A model generated the notes under the pieces. It did no database searches. It saw only the letters and a program-made list of their open reading frames with translations, and was not told where the DNA came from. Shown in pieces: positions 1 through 9,515 of a stretch of DNA of 64,000 nt (positions are counted from its first letter, which is position 1; every line of letters begins with the position of its first letter). Position numbers and translations under genes: made by a program. The DNA comes from Flammeovirgaceae bacterium UBA6059 (GTDB lineage Bacteria; Bacteroidota; Bacteroidia; Cytophagales; Cyclobacteriaceae): positions 372,001 to 436,000 of the forward strand of contig DIYH01000002.1 in NCBI GenBank assembly GCA_002435755.1, in the 5' to 3' direction.

Positions 1-1383
1 TTCAACTTCCTGACTTTTTTCTTAGTAGCAAAGCTCGTTGGTCCTGAAAAATGGGGCGTTTGGATGATTTTCAATATTGTTTTGAAGCTTAGCCCAATAG
101 CCCAACTTGGTGTAACAGAAAGTGTACAGAGACAAGTGCCTATTTTGAATGGGCAGGGGGACTGGAAGGAAGGTAAAAACCTTCAGGATACATCATTCAC
201 ATTTGTACTGGCAGCAGGATTTTTATTGAGTGTTCTATGTGCTTTAGTATTGCCACTCGCTGTAGAAATCTCTGCAATAAATGCCATCATCTTGGCACCT
301 ATCCTTTTTTTTAATTTGATCAATTTTAACTATGGCGCCTATTTCAGGAGCAACTATCTCTTTGGTAAGGCCGGTATAATATCTTTTGCTAATGGTTTCT
401 TATCAATTGCTAGCCTATTACTTACCTATAGATATTCTTTTGAAGGTTTTATTGTTGGACAGCTGATAAGGTTTGGGTTGGTGTCAATCATTAGCGCTTG
501 GCTGGCAAAGAGGAAAATAGAATTCAACAGACAGTTCGCTACAGTTAAACTGCTGGTCAGTGATGGAATGCCAGTTGTCTTGATAAGTCTGATCAATTAT
601 TTGCTCATGCTTCAAGATAGATTGGTGATTTCTTATTTTTTTGATATCGAACAACTAGGCCATTACGGTCTCGCATTCCTTCTGATTAATCCATTACTTC
701 TGGTGTTTGGTGCGGTTAACGCTGTGATGTATTCGAAACTGTCTTTTGATTATGGAGAAGGTGGTAGGGTGATTGCTCTGTCTCGATTGACAGCCTTGAG
801 TAACCTTCAGAGTTGGGTGTTCGCTTTTTTGATTGGAATAGTCTACTACCAATTGCCGCTAATTGTAGACAAAATTCTTTTTGACTATAAACCGGGTCTA
901 TCTGCTGCGGAATATATTCTCTTAGGTCATGTTTTCTTTTTTTCGTTAGGACTTCTAAACAATACTTTCAATACGCTCAATGAACAAAAAAGAAGACTCA
1001 AGGTGTACTTTATCAACGTGGTTCTAGGATTAGTATTGAACCTGATTTTTTTATTTTTCTACAAGTCAATAGCATCTGTTGCACTGGCCAGCTCACTTAC
1101 ATTTTTGCTTTTATTCGTTCAACTCTATTTGGCGCTTAATAGGATACAAGAAAAAAGCCTTCACATCAAAGGATTACAACTACTTCGGCAGCTGATGGTA
1201 CCTACTGGATCTATTATTATTATCATTATCATTAAATGTCTGATTGATTATCAATCTTTAGTATTGACTACAGCATTACGATCTGTATGCTTCTGCGTAG
1301 TTATGGGAGTTTACTTGTATTTGATTATTGATAAGGGCATCCTGGTTAAATTCGCTAATGAATTTTTCTTTTCTCGTAGATAA
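1..1383 (+). CDS. Wzx-like polysaccharide flippase, 5' end outside window
   Basis: The reading frame is open from base 1, so the start lies upstream of the window; 460 codons are visible. The product is an integral membrane protein with about a dozen hydrophobic segments and few charged residues, as in the MATE/Wzx polysaccharide-transporter superfamily that flips undecaprenyl-linked repeat units across the inner membrane. The Gly-Val-Thr-Glu-Ser stretch near the visible start resembles the early-helix pattern of Wzx proteins. It heads a plus-strand polysaccharide cluster and overlaps the next gene by 26 bases. The substrate cannot be read from the sequence. The family assignment rests on topology and context rather than on a catalytic motif. 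Confidence 0.8.
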   Translation, partial: FNFLTFFLVAKLVGPEKWGVWMIFNIVLKLSPIAQLGVTESVQRQVPILNGQGDWKEGKNLQDTSFTFVLAAGFLLSVLCALVLPLAVEISAINAIILAPILFFNLINFNYGAYFRSNYLFGKAGIISFANGFLSIASLLLTYRYSFEGFIVGQLIRFGLVSIISAWLAKRKIEFNRQFATVKLLVSDGMPVVLISLINYLLMLQDRLVISYFFDIEQLGHYGLAFLLINPLLLVFGAVNAVMYSKLSFDYGEGGRVIALSRLTALSNLQSWVFAFLIGIVYYQLPLIVDKILFDYKPGLSAAEYILLGHVFFFSLGLLNNTFNTLNEQKRRLKVYFINVVLGLVLNLIFLFFYKSIASVALASSLTFLLLFVQLYLALNRIQEKSLHIKGLQLLRQLMVPTGSIIIIIIIKCLIDYQSLVLTTALRSVCFCVVMGVYLYLIIDKGILVKFANEFFFSRR

Positions 1384-2740
1384 CGCTCAACGTGAAGTAT
1401 TAATCAACACCTATGTTGGAGAGTTATTAAATAGGAGCCTGGGTTATTCTTATGGCCAAGATGACTATGATTTTTTCTACTCTCGGCGAGGGTATGATTT
1501 TATGGATCGGACTAAAGGAAGTAGTGACATCCTTCTATACCCAAGCTACAATGTGCTAAGGACGCCCGAGCAGATGAGCAGGGCAGTCCGGCTTGGAGCT
1601 AAAATGGTCGCCACGCACGCCGAGCAAATTTTTAACAAAGCACTCTACGAAGAGAAACTCAACACTAAGTCTAAAAAGAGCTATAATCGTCACATCTCTG
1701 CTCATTTAGTTTGGGGGTCTTTTTTTGCCAATATGCTGAGAAAACATACAGAAATACCATCGGATAAGATATGGATAACCGGTAACCCTAAACTGGAAAT
1801 ATCTCGAAAGATTGATCAACATCGTTCACAGGTTGACGGTAAAAAAAGAGTGTTAGTAGTTTCGGACTTCACCTTAGCTGATATGAATAATGCGGATTGG
1901 GCGGATTTCAAGATTAGGTATAAAGCAAAGTTTAGTACACCCTTGAACGAAGTATATCAGCAAGCACGAAGTAAGAGCCTAGCCTGGGTAAGGGAAGCAG
2001 CTTTGCGTTTTTCTAATGTTCTTTTTTCGTTTAGGATTCATCCCGGAGAGGATATATCGGCATACAATGAATTGTTGGGAATCAATAATGTTGAAATAGT
2101 AGGAGATGCCTCCTTTGTTGATGATATTGTTAGATCTGATATCATCTATTCTTTCACTTCGACTTCCATATTTGAAGTATTAACTCTGGACAAACCAAAC
2201 TACAACATGAAACTGGTTGATATACCAGAGGAGCGAACGGCTGAGTATTTCAAAATATTTGAGTGGCATAGCCAAGAACAGTTTTTCGAAAAGATCGCTG
2301 ACTTGGATTCTGGTAAGGTTGAGAATATCACAGCAACGAGAAAAGAGCAAGTAGAAGAGTTTATGTATGATGGACACAATAACTCTCTACTTCGCACGGC
2401 CATTGCAATGCATGAAATATTGGGATACAGTCAAACTAGATATAACTGGAAGGATTACTATTCAAATTATGCTAATGCTAGTTTGGCTTTGCTCAAAGAT
2501 CGAATAGTGAAGCTTGGTGTATTTGCCAATGACCAACTGGGTATATCTAATTGGGTTAATTCATTTGCTTCTCAGAGAGCCAAACAGGAAGAATCAAACC
2601 CAACCAATCTTGATCAAAAGTTTATTGATCAAGCTAAGCTCACTGTCAACGACCTATTGACAGAAGATGAGTTTAGGGTTTTAAAAACAAGATCATACAA
2701 GATTAGGAAAGAGGAAAATGGCAACTACATTGACTTCTGA
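1358..2740 (+). CDS. GT-B-like surface carbohydrate biosynthesis protein
   Basis: This is a soluble protein of about 460 residues if translation begins at the ATG at 1358; a TTG at 1328 would add ten residues inside the flippase gene. The C-terminal half has features of GT-B proteins of the capsule and KDO-transferase type: a Gly-Asn-Pro-Lys motif after the first domain, an Arg-Ile-His-Pro-Gly-Glu segment, and a later Ser-Phe-Thr-Ser-Thr-Ser patch followed by Phe-Glu-Val-Leu, typical of a nucleotide-sugar-binding loop. It lies between a flippase and a Wzy-like gene with overlaps on both sides, so a role in making or exporting a surface glycan is likely. No specific donor or acceptor can be named. 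Confidence 0.65.
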   Translation: MNFSFLVDNAQREVLINTYVGELLNRSLGYSYGQDDYDFFYSRRGYDFMDRTKGSSDILLYPSYNVLRTPEQMSRAVRLGAKMVATHAEQIFNKALYEEKLNTKSKKSYNRHISAHLVWGSFFANMLRKHTEIPSDKIWITGNPKLEISRKIDQHRSQVDGKKRVLVVSDFTLADMNNADWADFKIRYKAKFSTPLNEVYQQARSKSLAWVREAALRFSNVLFSFRIHPGEDISAYNELLGINNVEIVGDASFVDDIVRSDIIYSFTSTSIFEVLTLDKPNYNMKLVDIPEERTAEYFKIFEWHSQEQFFEKIADLDSGKVENITATRKEQVEEFMYDGHNNSLLRTAIAMHEILGYSQTRYNWKDYYSNYANASLALLKDRIVKLGVFANDQLGISNWVNSFASQRAKQEESNPTNLDQKFIDQAKLTVNDLLTEDEFRVLKTRSYKIRKEENGNYIDF

Positions 2741-4112
2741 TAAGACGTCACGCTACATATTGTATGCACTGTTAGTATTCTCCTGGTTTCCTATCAGAGG
2801 TATTTTCCTACCGGTTATACACTTTGTGCCAGTGGTCTTTCTTGTCTTAATGGCTGCTATTGGCAAGATAAAGGTCAATACTCACGCAACACTTATAGGT
2901 TGCTTGTATATCTCGATGCTGCTCCTTTTGCTTATTGTAAACCAAAACTCTGGATATCTAATTCACTATCTGATATTTCTAATCTTAGTTTTTCCAATCT
3001 TTATCTTGTTATTCGATATCCCCAGGCTTACCGAGGATGACGTCTATTGTTTTCTGAAGTTGGTAGCTATGATTACAATATTTGAATTCATACTGGGATG
3101 CATTCAAATTGTACTTTTTCAGGGCTTAACATTGCAGTTTAGGGATCATGCCTGGGATCAGGTTACGGGGACAACCCTTGGAAGGTCGTCACATACCTTC
3201 TCAATTAAGATGCTCTTTCAATCTATTATACTGGCATTCAACTATAGGGGACTTGTTGGGAGATCTAAAAGATTCCGCTTGCTATTTCTTACAGCCATAT
3301 TCTGCGGTTTTGCTGGTGCCCTTATTTCAAGTTTCATGCTTGGTGTATTATTGGCGGTTTTTGGATTGATTGTGATTTACTTGTTCCAGCAGCTGAAGAG
3401 TGTTTTTAGTATTTTGGTTAATACTAAGATTGGTTTATCCAGGCTGGTGAGAGGTTTGAATATCATAACAGCCTCAGCTATTTTACTATTTGTATTGGGC
3501 TTTGCATTTGTAACCACACAACCAGGTAACGTAGATTCATTTGTCCTAATTTTTCAGGAGTTGATGGCTTTGGACTTTTCGAATGCTTATCGTTTTCAAA
3601 AAGTAACGGCCTTTTTCGATACATTGGAATACATGTTGGTGAATAGCTGGATCGACCTTTTTTTCGGTGTTGGTCCCGGCCAGTTTTCAAGTCGGGCAGC
3701 TTTGATCTTAACTGGAGAATATCTGTACCCCCAACCGTCTTATCTTCCAGTTTCAATGACTTCTGAGACTTTTCAGCATATATATCCACTCTGGAATGAA
3801 AGAACCATTCGCCAATTTGGTGGCTCAGTTTTGGCAATGCCCACTAGTTCTTTTCAAGCGATCTTTACAGAACTAGGCCTAGTTGGCATTGCTTTTTTTG
3901 GTATTGTTTTTCATCAGGCTATTCTATACAAAGGTCGAAGTACTTTAACCGTACTAAAGTCCCAGTTTCTAAACTCGGTTGCCATCATTGCTTTCCTTAC
4001 CATGGTTCAGTTGACGGTTGAATTATGGCTAGAGTATGCTTCGTTCACGGTTTTTATTTTTACTTTATTTCTGATGAGTAGAGCAATAACTCGATCACGA
4101 TCCACTGCTTAG
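2718..4112 (+). CDS. Wzy/O-antigen ligase-like membrane protein
   Basis: The 464-residue product has about ten to twelve hydrophobic segments and one large hydrophilic loop at roughly residues 290-370, the topology of Wzy O-antigen polymerases and WaaL-type ligases. In that loop is a Phe-Gly-Val-Gly-Pro-Gly-Gln-Phe stretch; the phe-gly-x-gly-pro pattern recurs in this family before the catalytic periplasmic loop. The ATG at 2718 overlaps the previous gene by 23 bases, suggesting coupled translation. In the cluster it would polymerise, or ligate, the units moved by the upstream flippase. Polymerase versus ligase cannot be decided by eye. Confidence 0.72.
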   Translation: MATTLTSDKTSRYILYALLVFSWFPIRGIFLPVIHFVPVVFLVLMAAIGKIKVNTHATLIGCLYISMLLLLLIVNQNSGYLIHYLIFLILVFPIFILLFDIPRLTEDDVYCFLKLVAMITIFEFILGCIQIVLFQGLTLQFRDHAWDQVTGTTLGRSSHTFSIKMLFQSIILAFNYRGLVGRSKRFRLLFLTAIFCGFAGALISSFMLGVLLAVFGLIVIYLFQQLKSVFSILVNTKIGLSRLVRGLNIITASAILLFVLGFAFVTTQPGNVDSFVLIFQELMALDFSNAYRFQKVTAFFDTLEYMLVNSWIDLFFGVGPGQFSSRAALILTGEYLYPQPSYLPVSMTSETFQHIYPLWNERTIRQFGGSVLAMPTSSFQAIFTELGLVGIAFFGIVFHQAILYKGRSTLTVLKSQFLNSVAIIAFLTMVQLTVELWLEYASFTVFIFTLFLMSRAITRSRSTA

Positions 4113-5288
4113 TTGAAAGTTCTTTTTATTCATAACGAGTATCAAGAGTGGGGAGGCGAAGACCTGTCCGTTAGTAACCTTATCAAGCTTTGTAGAGATA
4201 ATGGCCTTGACGTAACCACTTACATCAGGTCATCAAACGAGCTGGGTGACAGTATTAAAGATAAGTTCGGTGCTATGAGAAGCTCGTTTTACAATAGGCG
4301 CTCTATTGCAGAACTGAGCAGGCTTTTGGACGAAAATCGACCTGATGTCGTCCAAATCCAAAATGTTTTCCCTCTTGTTTCCCTTGCATCTTTGAAGTTG
4401 ATAAAATCAAAAGGATACCCCATAGTTATGAGATGTCCAAACTATCGGTTATTTTGTCCTACGGGCTTGTTCGTTGATGCCCAAGGGGAAGTGTGTGAAC
4501 AGTGTACGGGCTTTTTCGGTGAACTATCTTGTGTTATTAAGAACTGTGAATCGAATATTGCAAAGAGTACGGCATATGCTACCAGAAATGCTTACGCACG
4601 ACTTAGTAAGGGTATAATCGATTTTGTGGATCGCTTTATTGTGCAAACCGAATTCCAATTTAGAAAGTTTGTAGAGCATGGTATTCCAGAGAGCAAATTA
4701 GTTATCGTTCCAGGGTTCTCTCATAACGCTCCAATTATGAACACAACCAGTGGTAGTCAGGAGCATATAAGCTTTATTGGTAGAATATCAGAGGCCAAGG
4801 GTATAGGTGAATTTGTTCAAGCTGCAGCACGATTTCCGGAATATAAATTTGTAGTAGCTGGTGCTTTAAATAATCAGGCAGAAAAATGGATTAAAGAATC
4901 CACAAACAATATTGACTGGCTAGGTTTCCTTTCAGGAAAAGAACTTGATACAATATATATTAAATCTAAAGTTGTAGTTGCGGCTAGCAAGTGGTACGAA
5001 GGATTCCCCAATGTCATTCTCAAGGCCATGCTTCACAATAAACCTGTTATTACAAGTAATTTAGGCGCTATGTCAACTATTGTTGAACATCGAAAAACAG
5101 GTTATTTGATTGGGCCAGGATCAGTAGATGATTTGTGCAAAGGAATCAGGGAACTAACCTCAGATAATGATCTGGCTCAAAGAATGGGAGCTGCAGCTGG
5201 GCGTAAGGCGCGCATGGAGTATACACCAGAGAGAGTTATTCAGATATTAACGCATACCTATAAAGAGCTTTCGAGAAGTGATAGCTAA
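4113..5288 (+). CDS. GT-B (GT4-type) glycosyltransferase, TTG start
   Basis: The product (391 residues) starts with a strand followed by His-Asn-Glu-Tyr and Gly-Gly-Glu-Asp, the usual N-terminal glycine loop of GT4 enzymes. A C-terminal Rossmann half begins near residue 218 with Ile-Gly-Arg-Ile-Ser-Glu-Ala-Lys-Gly, followed by a Tyr-Glu-Gly-Phe-Pro segment near 300, which is the EX7E-like donor-binding region. Cys-rich positions between 105 and 150 (Cys-Pro, Cys-Glu-Gln-Cys) resemble those of several capsule GT4 proteins. The TTG start abuts the TAG of the upstream gene with no gap, and the next gene starts directly after its stop, so the genes are clearly one operon. Confidence 0.82.
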   Translation: MKVLFIHNEYQEWGGEDLSVSNLIKLCRDNGLDVTTYIRSSNELGDSIKDKFGAMRSSFYNRRSIAELSRLLDENRPDVVQIQNVFPLVSLASLKLIKSKGYPIVMRCPNYRLFCPTGLFVDAQGEVCEQCTGFFGELSCVIKNCESNIAKSTAYATRNAYARLSKGIIDFVDRFIVQTEFQFRKFVEHGIPESKLVIVPGFSHNAPIMNTTSGSQEHISFIGRISEAKGIGEFVQAAARFPEYKFVVAGALNNQAEKWIKESTNNIDWLGFLSGKELDTIYIKSKVVVAASKWYEGFPNVILKAMLHNKPVITSNLGAMSTIVEHRKTGYLIGPGSVDDLCKGIRELTSDNDLAQRMGAAAGRKARMEYTPERVIQILTHTYKELSRSDS

Positions 5289-6026
5289 ATGTTGACAAGC
5301 CTATTTGGATTAAGGATTAACTCTGGAGAATATGCAAGACTGATAAACGATGACCTTATTGGTCAAGCAAATTACTATTGCTTCCTCAATAGTCATATGC
5401 TTTATGAGTATCAAAAAACACATAGGCTAAAGGAGGTTTTAGATGCTGGAGAGGCCGTGATTCTTCCCGACGGCATGCCAATCCTTTTGTCCTTGAAATG
5501 GATCAGACATATCAAGGCGGACAGAATAGCGGGCAATGACGTCATGTTTTCACTGATCCAAAAAGCTCAACAGGAACAATTGAGGATATACTTGATTGGT
5601 GGAATGCAAAAGACACTAGACAATATTTCTGTTAAGCTCTTAAATCTAAAAATTAACCATAAAACATATTCACCTCCATTTAGGCCAATAGAAGAGTTTG
5701 ACTTTAGGGATCAATCAGATAGAATCAATGAATTTGCCCCTGATCTGATTCTGGTAGGCCTGGGTTGTCCAAAACAGGAATTGTGGATGTACAACATGAG
5801 GAACCTGGTCAAAGCCCCCATGTTTGGTTTGGGAGGTGCTTTCGCACTCTTTGCTGGTATAGATAGTCGCGCTCCAAAATGGATGAGGTCTATGGCCTTG
5901 GAATGGTTATACCGTTTGGCTTTAGAGCCAGGTAGACTTTGGAAACGATATCTTGTCACGAATTCTTACTTTATCTATTTACTTTTGCGTGAATTTTGGA
6001 GGGTACGAATTCGGAAGCTAAAATGA
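5289..6026 (+). CDS. WecG/TagA/CpsF family glycosyltransferase
   Basis: The 245-residue protein carries the family hallmarks: Asn-Ser-His then Leu-Pro-Asp-Gly-Met-Pro at about 59-64, Arg-Ile-Ala-Gly-Asn-Asp near 78-84, Gly-Leu-Gly-Cys-Pro-Lys-Gln-Glu at 157-164, and a C-terminal Arg-Ala-Pro-Lys-Trp-Met followed by Leu-Glu-Trp-Leu-Tyr-Arg-Leu. Members are GT26 enzymes that add a second sugar such as N-acetylmannosamine to an undecaprenyl-pyrophosphate-linked sugar. It would therefore act after the initiating sugar phosphotransferase encoded at 8135. Its ATG follows the upstream TAA directly, and its stop overlaps the gmd start in an ATGA tetranucleotide. Confidence 0.9.
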   Translation: MLTSLFGLRINSGEYARLINDDLIGQANYYCFLNSHMLYEYQKTHRLKEVLDAGEAVILPDGMPILLSLKWIRHIKADRIAGNDVMFSLIQKAQQEQLRIYLIGGMQKTLDNISVKLLNLKINHKTYSPPFRPIEEFDFRDQSDRINEFAPDLILVGLGCPKQELWMYNMRNLVKAPMFGLGGAFALFAGIDSRAPKWMRSMALEWLYRLALEPGRLWKRYLVTNSYFIYLLLREFWRVRIRKLK

Positions 6027-7132
6027 AGAAGGCATTAATTACAGGAATCACAGGACAAGACGGGGCATATTTGTCCGAATTGCTCTTGTCCAAGGGATAT
6101 GAAGTACATGGTATTAAGCGGCGTGCTTCACTTTTCAATACAGACCGTATTGACCATCTTTATCAGGATCCGCACGAGAAGGACTTGAAAATGGTACTGC
6201 ACTATGGTGACTTGTCAGATTCAATGAACCTGACACGTGTGATCCAGGAAGTTCAGCCTGATGAAATATATAATCTGGGGGCTATGTCTCACGTGAAGGT
6301 CTCGTTCGACACACCAGAGTATACTGCCAATGTTGATGGTATTGGTACCCTAAGGATATTAGAGGCGGTAAGACTACTAGGGCTGACTCAAAAAACGAGA
6401 ATATATCAAGCCTCTACATCAGAACTCTATGGTCTCGTACAGCAGGTGCCCCAATCAGAAAATACACCATTTTATCCCAGGTCACCATACGCCGTGGCTA
6501 AGCTATATGGATACTGGATTACTGTCAATTATCGGGAGGCGTACAACATGTATGCCTGTAACGGCATACTGTTTAACCATGAGTCCCCTAATCGAGGAGA
6601 GACTTTTGTCACAAGAAAAATCACACGTGCAACTGCAAGAATAGCACTTGGGCTTCAGGAAACGCTGTATTTGGGCAATCTGGATGCCCAACGCGATTGG
6701 GGGCACGCACGGGATTACGTAGAGGCAATGTATCTCATGTTGCAACAAGAAGAGGCAGAAGATTTCGTAATTGCTACCGGGATCACGACCAGAGTGAGGG
6801 ATTTTGTCAAATTGGCTTTCGAAGAAGTTGGAATAGAGCTAGAGTTTTCCGGAAAAGGGGCTTCTGAAACCGGTGTTGTGAAGAAGTGTAAGGGTGAGTT
6901 TGTCATACCTGAAGGCCAGACAGTTATTAAAGTCGATGAAAGATACTTTAGGCCTACAGAAGTAGACCTTTTGATAGGAGACCCAACCAAAGCCATGAAA
7001 AAGCTTAATTGGCAGCCGAAATATGACTTACCAGGGTTGGTAAATGATATGGTGATGGCTGACGTAGAGTTGTTCAAGAGAGAGAAGTTTTTAATGGATA
7101 GCGGTCATAAGGTGTATACGCCAAGTGAGTGA
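6023..7132 (+). CDS. gmd: GDP-mannose 4,6-dehydratase
   Basis: This extended short-chain dehydrogenase converts GDP-D-mannose to GDP-4-keto-6-deoxy-D-mannose, the first step to GDP-L-fucose and related deoxysugars. The N-terminal NADP-binding motif Gly-Ile-Thr-Gly-Gln-Asp-Gly-Ala-Tyr-Leu (8-17) is diagnostic of Gmd, and the Arg-Arg-Ala-Ser-Leu-Phe-Asn-Thr stretch follows at about 33-40. The catalytic Tyr156-x3-Lys160 and Ser-Thr-Ser-Glu-Leu-Tyr-Gly (131-137) are present. Length (369 residues) is normal. I chose the ATG at 6023, which forms an ATGA overlap with the wecG-like gene, over a TTG at 5996. It is followed immediately by fcl. Confidence 0.96.
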   Translation: MKKALITGITGQDGAYLSELLLSKGYEVHGIKRRASLFNTDRIDHLYQDPHEKDLKMVLHYGDLSDSMNLTRVIQEVQPDEIYNLGAMSHVKVSFDTPEYTANVDGIGTLRILEAVRLLGLTQKTRIYQASTSELYGLVQQVPQSENTPFYPRSPYAVAKLYGYWITVNYREAYNMYACNGILFNHESPNRGETFVTRKITRATARIALGLQETLYLGNLDAQRDWGHARDYVEAMYLMLQQEEAEDFVIATGITTRVRDFVKLAFEEVGIELEFSGKGASETGVVKKCKGEFVIPEGQTVIKVDERYFRPTEVDLLIGDPTKAMKKLNWQPKYDLPGLVNDMVMADVELFKREKFLMDSGHKVYTPSE

Positions 7133-8061
7133 TGGACAAGTCTGATAAAATATATGTTGCAGGCCATCGCGGTATGGTAGGGAGTGCGATTGTTAGAAGG
7201 CTGACAGCCGAAGGTCACAAGAATATTATCGTTAGGAAATCGTCAGAACTGGACCTTAGAGATCAGCGTGCTGTCCAGAATTTCTTTGTGACTGAGCAAC
7301 CACAATACGTTTTTTTAGCAGCGGCCAAAGTAGGTGGGATTAATGCTAACAACTCGTATCGCGCTGATTTTCTGTATGATAACTTGATGATAGAGGCTAA
7401 TATAATTCATGCTGCCTATCTAACTAATGTAACTAAGTTGCTACTGTTAGGCAGCTCTTGCATCTACCCTAAATTCGCTGAGCAGCCTATTAAAGAGGAA
7501 AGCCTACTTACAGGCAGTCTTGAGCATACTAACGAGCCCTATGCCATTGCTAAAATCGCCGGTATTAAGCTTTGCGAGACCTTTCGAGATCAATACGGTT
7601 GTAATTTTATTAGTGCTATGCCCACGAACTTGTACGGGCCAAATGATAACTATGATCTCGATAGTTCTCATGTCTTGCCCGCACTGATCCGTAAGTTTCA
7701 CAGTGCGAAGCTGAATGGAGAAAAACAGGTGACGTTATGGGGGAGTGGAAAGCCATTGAGAGAGTTTTTGCATGTCGACGACTTGGCTGAGGCTTCATTT
7801 TTTCTAATGCAACACTACAATGAACCGGAAACCATAAACGTTGGATACGGTGAAGATATCTCGATTTACGATTTGGGATTATTAATTAGTGACATAGTGG
7901 GTTATGATGGTGAGATTGTTTTTGATTCATCTAAACCTGATGGGACTCCAAAAAAGCTCATGGATAACAGCAGAATCAACAAGCTGGGTTGGACTCCTAA
8001 GATCGGACTTAGGAAAGGGATATCGACCGTGTATAAGGAGGTCGATAAATCCCATTGGTAA
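7132..8061 (+). CDS. fcl: GDP-L-fucose synthase
   Basis: The product is a 309-residue SDR-family epimerase/reductase that turns the product of Gmd into GDP-L-fucose. The Rossmann motif Gly-His-Arg-Gly-Met-Val-Gly (11-17), the Ser-Ser-Cys-Ile-Tyr-Pro-Lys segment (108-114, containing the catalytic Ser and Cys positions) and Tyr137-x3-Lys141 are all in place. The ATG at 7132 shares one base with the gmd TGA (TGATG), so the two are translationally coupled; a GTG at 7129 would add a single residue. The pairing shows that L-fucose, or another sugar from this intermediate, is probably part of the surface glycan. Confidence 0.95.
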   Translation: MDKSDKIYVAGHRGMVGSAIVRRLTAEGHKNIIVRKSSELDLRDQRAVQNFFVTEQPQYVFLAAAKVGGINANNSYRADFLYDNLMIEANIIHAAYLTNVTKLLLLGSSCIYPKFAEQPIKEESLLTGSLEHTNEPYAIAKIAGIKLCETFRDQYGCNFISAMPTNLYGPNDNYDLDSSHVLPALIRKFHSAKLNGEKQVTLWGSGKPLREFLHVDDLAEASFFLMQHYNEPETINVGYGEDISIYDLGLLISDIVGYDGEIVFDSSKPDGTPKKLMDNSRINKLGWTPKIGLRKGISTVYKEVDKSHW

Positions 8062-8076
8062 TCAGTATTATAATCA

Positions 8077-8106
8077 TTTGATATTTTTTTTGTCAATTTA
8101 GTTTTA
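8077..8106 (+). promoter_or_regulatory. Putative promoter of the sugar transferase gene
   Basis: TTTG at 8077-8080 lies 18 bases before TAGTTTTA at 8099-8106, which matches the Bacteroidetes -7 consensus TAnnTTTG except for the last base. Transcription would start about 22 bases before the ATG at 8135, separating this gene from the gmd-fcl operon. Confidence 0.4.
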
Positions 8107-8134
8107 AATTGCGCCCTGCATTAAGAAGTCTACA

Positions 8135-9514
8135 ATGCCACGCAGAAGATTCTCCAAATTTTTTCCTGTAGTTTTTTTATTGATTGACCTCTCGATGTTG
8201 AACATCGGTTTTGTCATCTCTAATTTCTTGCGATTCGACAGTCTGTGGTTCTCCTCTAGCAATTACCCATTATTACTCGCCTTTTTGAATCTCTCATGGA
8301 CAGTGGTATATTTTTCATCGGGATTGCATAATCCTGATAGGGAAGCCACGCTACTCCAGCAGATCAACAAAATACTTACTGCCCTTGTCATCAATATTGG
8401 AATTGTATTTACATTCTGGGCGGCCACAAAATCATATTACTATTCGCGTGAGCATATTTTTTATGCTTATCTGATATTCTCAGCCTTACTGATAGGCTGG
8501 AGGTTGTCTTTCGACCATTTCATTAAATATTATCGAACCAAAGGATACAACATTAGGCAAGTGGCCATTGTCGGGTACGGCCGTATTGCTAAAGGACTGG
8601 AGAAGCACTTCCAGGAGAACCCCCAACTTGGCTATAAAGTGGTTGGTTTTTTTGACCATATGCATAAGAGTGATGATGTCATTGGATCAGTGGAAGACTT
8701 TTACGCTTATGCCAGAGAGAACGGCGTAGATGTAGTGTTTTGCTGTTTGCCCAAGCTCTATCACGAGGATATCAAGGAGCTTGTGGACTTCTCGGAAAAC
8801 AATCTCATTAAGATCAAGCTCTTGTCAGACTTCAGTGCTGTCGGTACGAGAAACCTTTCTGTGCAGCAGTACGGATCTATCCCCGTCATCAACGTTAGCT
8901 CCATACCTCTGGATAGTAGCCTCAATAGGTCCATTAAGCGGTTTTTTGATGTGGTTTTTTCATCTGTGGTAATCTTATTCTTGCTATCATGGCTATTGCC
9001 ATTGATTGGGTTATTCATCAAGCTCGAATCTCCTGGCCCCATTTTCTTCAGACAGGCACGTCATGGGAAGAACAACAGATCATTTTCTTGTTTCAAGTTC
9101 AGAACAATGGTGATCAATCATGATGCTGACTCTAAGCAAGCTGTGAAAAATGATCCACGAGTAACAGCTCTAGGTAAATTCTTAAGAAAGACGAGCATAG
9201 ACGAACTGCCGCAGTTTTTGAATGTATTTTTAGGTGATATGTCCGTTGTAGGCCCCCGTCCTCATCCAATCAAACTTAACGAAAAGTATTCTCCAAGGAT
9301 CGATAGGTTCTATCAGCGCCATGCGGTAAAACCTGGAATTACTGGCCTTGCTCAGGCAAAAGGCTACCGCGGAGAGACGTCCCAGTTTCGTGACATGTAT
9401 GGGCGTGTTAAGCTTGATCGATTCTATATCAAGAATTGGACCCTGTCACTCGATCTTAAGATCATCTTCCTGACATTATTCTCGCTAGTCAAGAATAATG
9501 ATAACGCTTACTAG
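8135..9514 (+). CDS. Undecaprenyl-phosphate sugar phosphotransferase (WcaJ/exopolysaccharide initiating type)
   Basis: The 459-residue protein has four hydrophobic segments in the first 130 residues, a central nucleotide-binding-like domain (CoA-binding type, Val-Ala-Ile-Val-Gly-Tyr-Gly near 145), and a C-terminal bacterial sugar transferase domain from about residue 265. That domain shows the Lys-Arg-x-Phe-Asp entry, Glu-Ser-Pro-Gly-Pro-Ile-Phe-Phe-Arg-Gln, Lys-Phe-Arg-Thr-Met, Asp-Glu-Leu-Pro-Gln, and Val-Gly-Pro-Arg-Pro motifs. Such enzymes transfer a sugar-1-phosphate, commonly glucose-1-phosphate, onto undecaprenyl phosphate and so start repeat-unit assembly. A 73-base gap with a possible promoter separates it from fcl. 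The sugar specificity is not visible. Confidence 0.92.
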   Translation: MPRRRFSKFFPVVFLLIDLSMLNIGFVISNFLRFDSLWFSSSNYPLLLAFLNLSWTVVYFSSGLHNPDREATLLQQINKILTALVINIGIVFTFWAATKSYYYSREHIFYAYLIFSALLIGWRLSFDHFIKYYRTKGYNIRQVAIVGYGRIAKGLEKHFQENPQLGYKVVGFFDHMHKSDDVIGSVEDFYAYARENGVDVVFCCLPKLYHEDIKELVDFSENNLIKIKLLSDFSAVGTRNLSVQQYGSIPVINVSSIPLDSSLNRSIKRFFDVVFSSVVILFLLSWLLPLIGLFIKLESPGPIFFRQARHGKNNRSFSCFKFRTMVINHDADSKQAVKNDPRVTALGKFLRKTSIDELPQFLNVFLGDMSVVGPRPHPIKLNEKYSPRIDRFYQRHAVKPGITGLAQAKGYRGETSQFRDMYGRVKLDRFYIKNWTLSLDLKIIFLTLFSLVKNNDNAY

Positions 9515-9515
9515 T

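Noticed and set aside
1328..1357. TTG start of the second gene adding ten residues
   Set aside because: The added residues lie wholly inside the flippase gene and do not look like part of a domain; ATG at 1358 is better.
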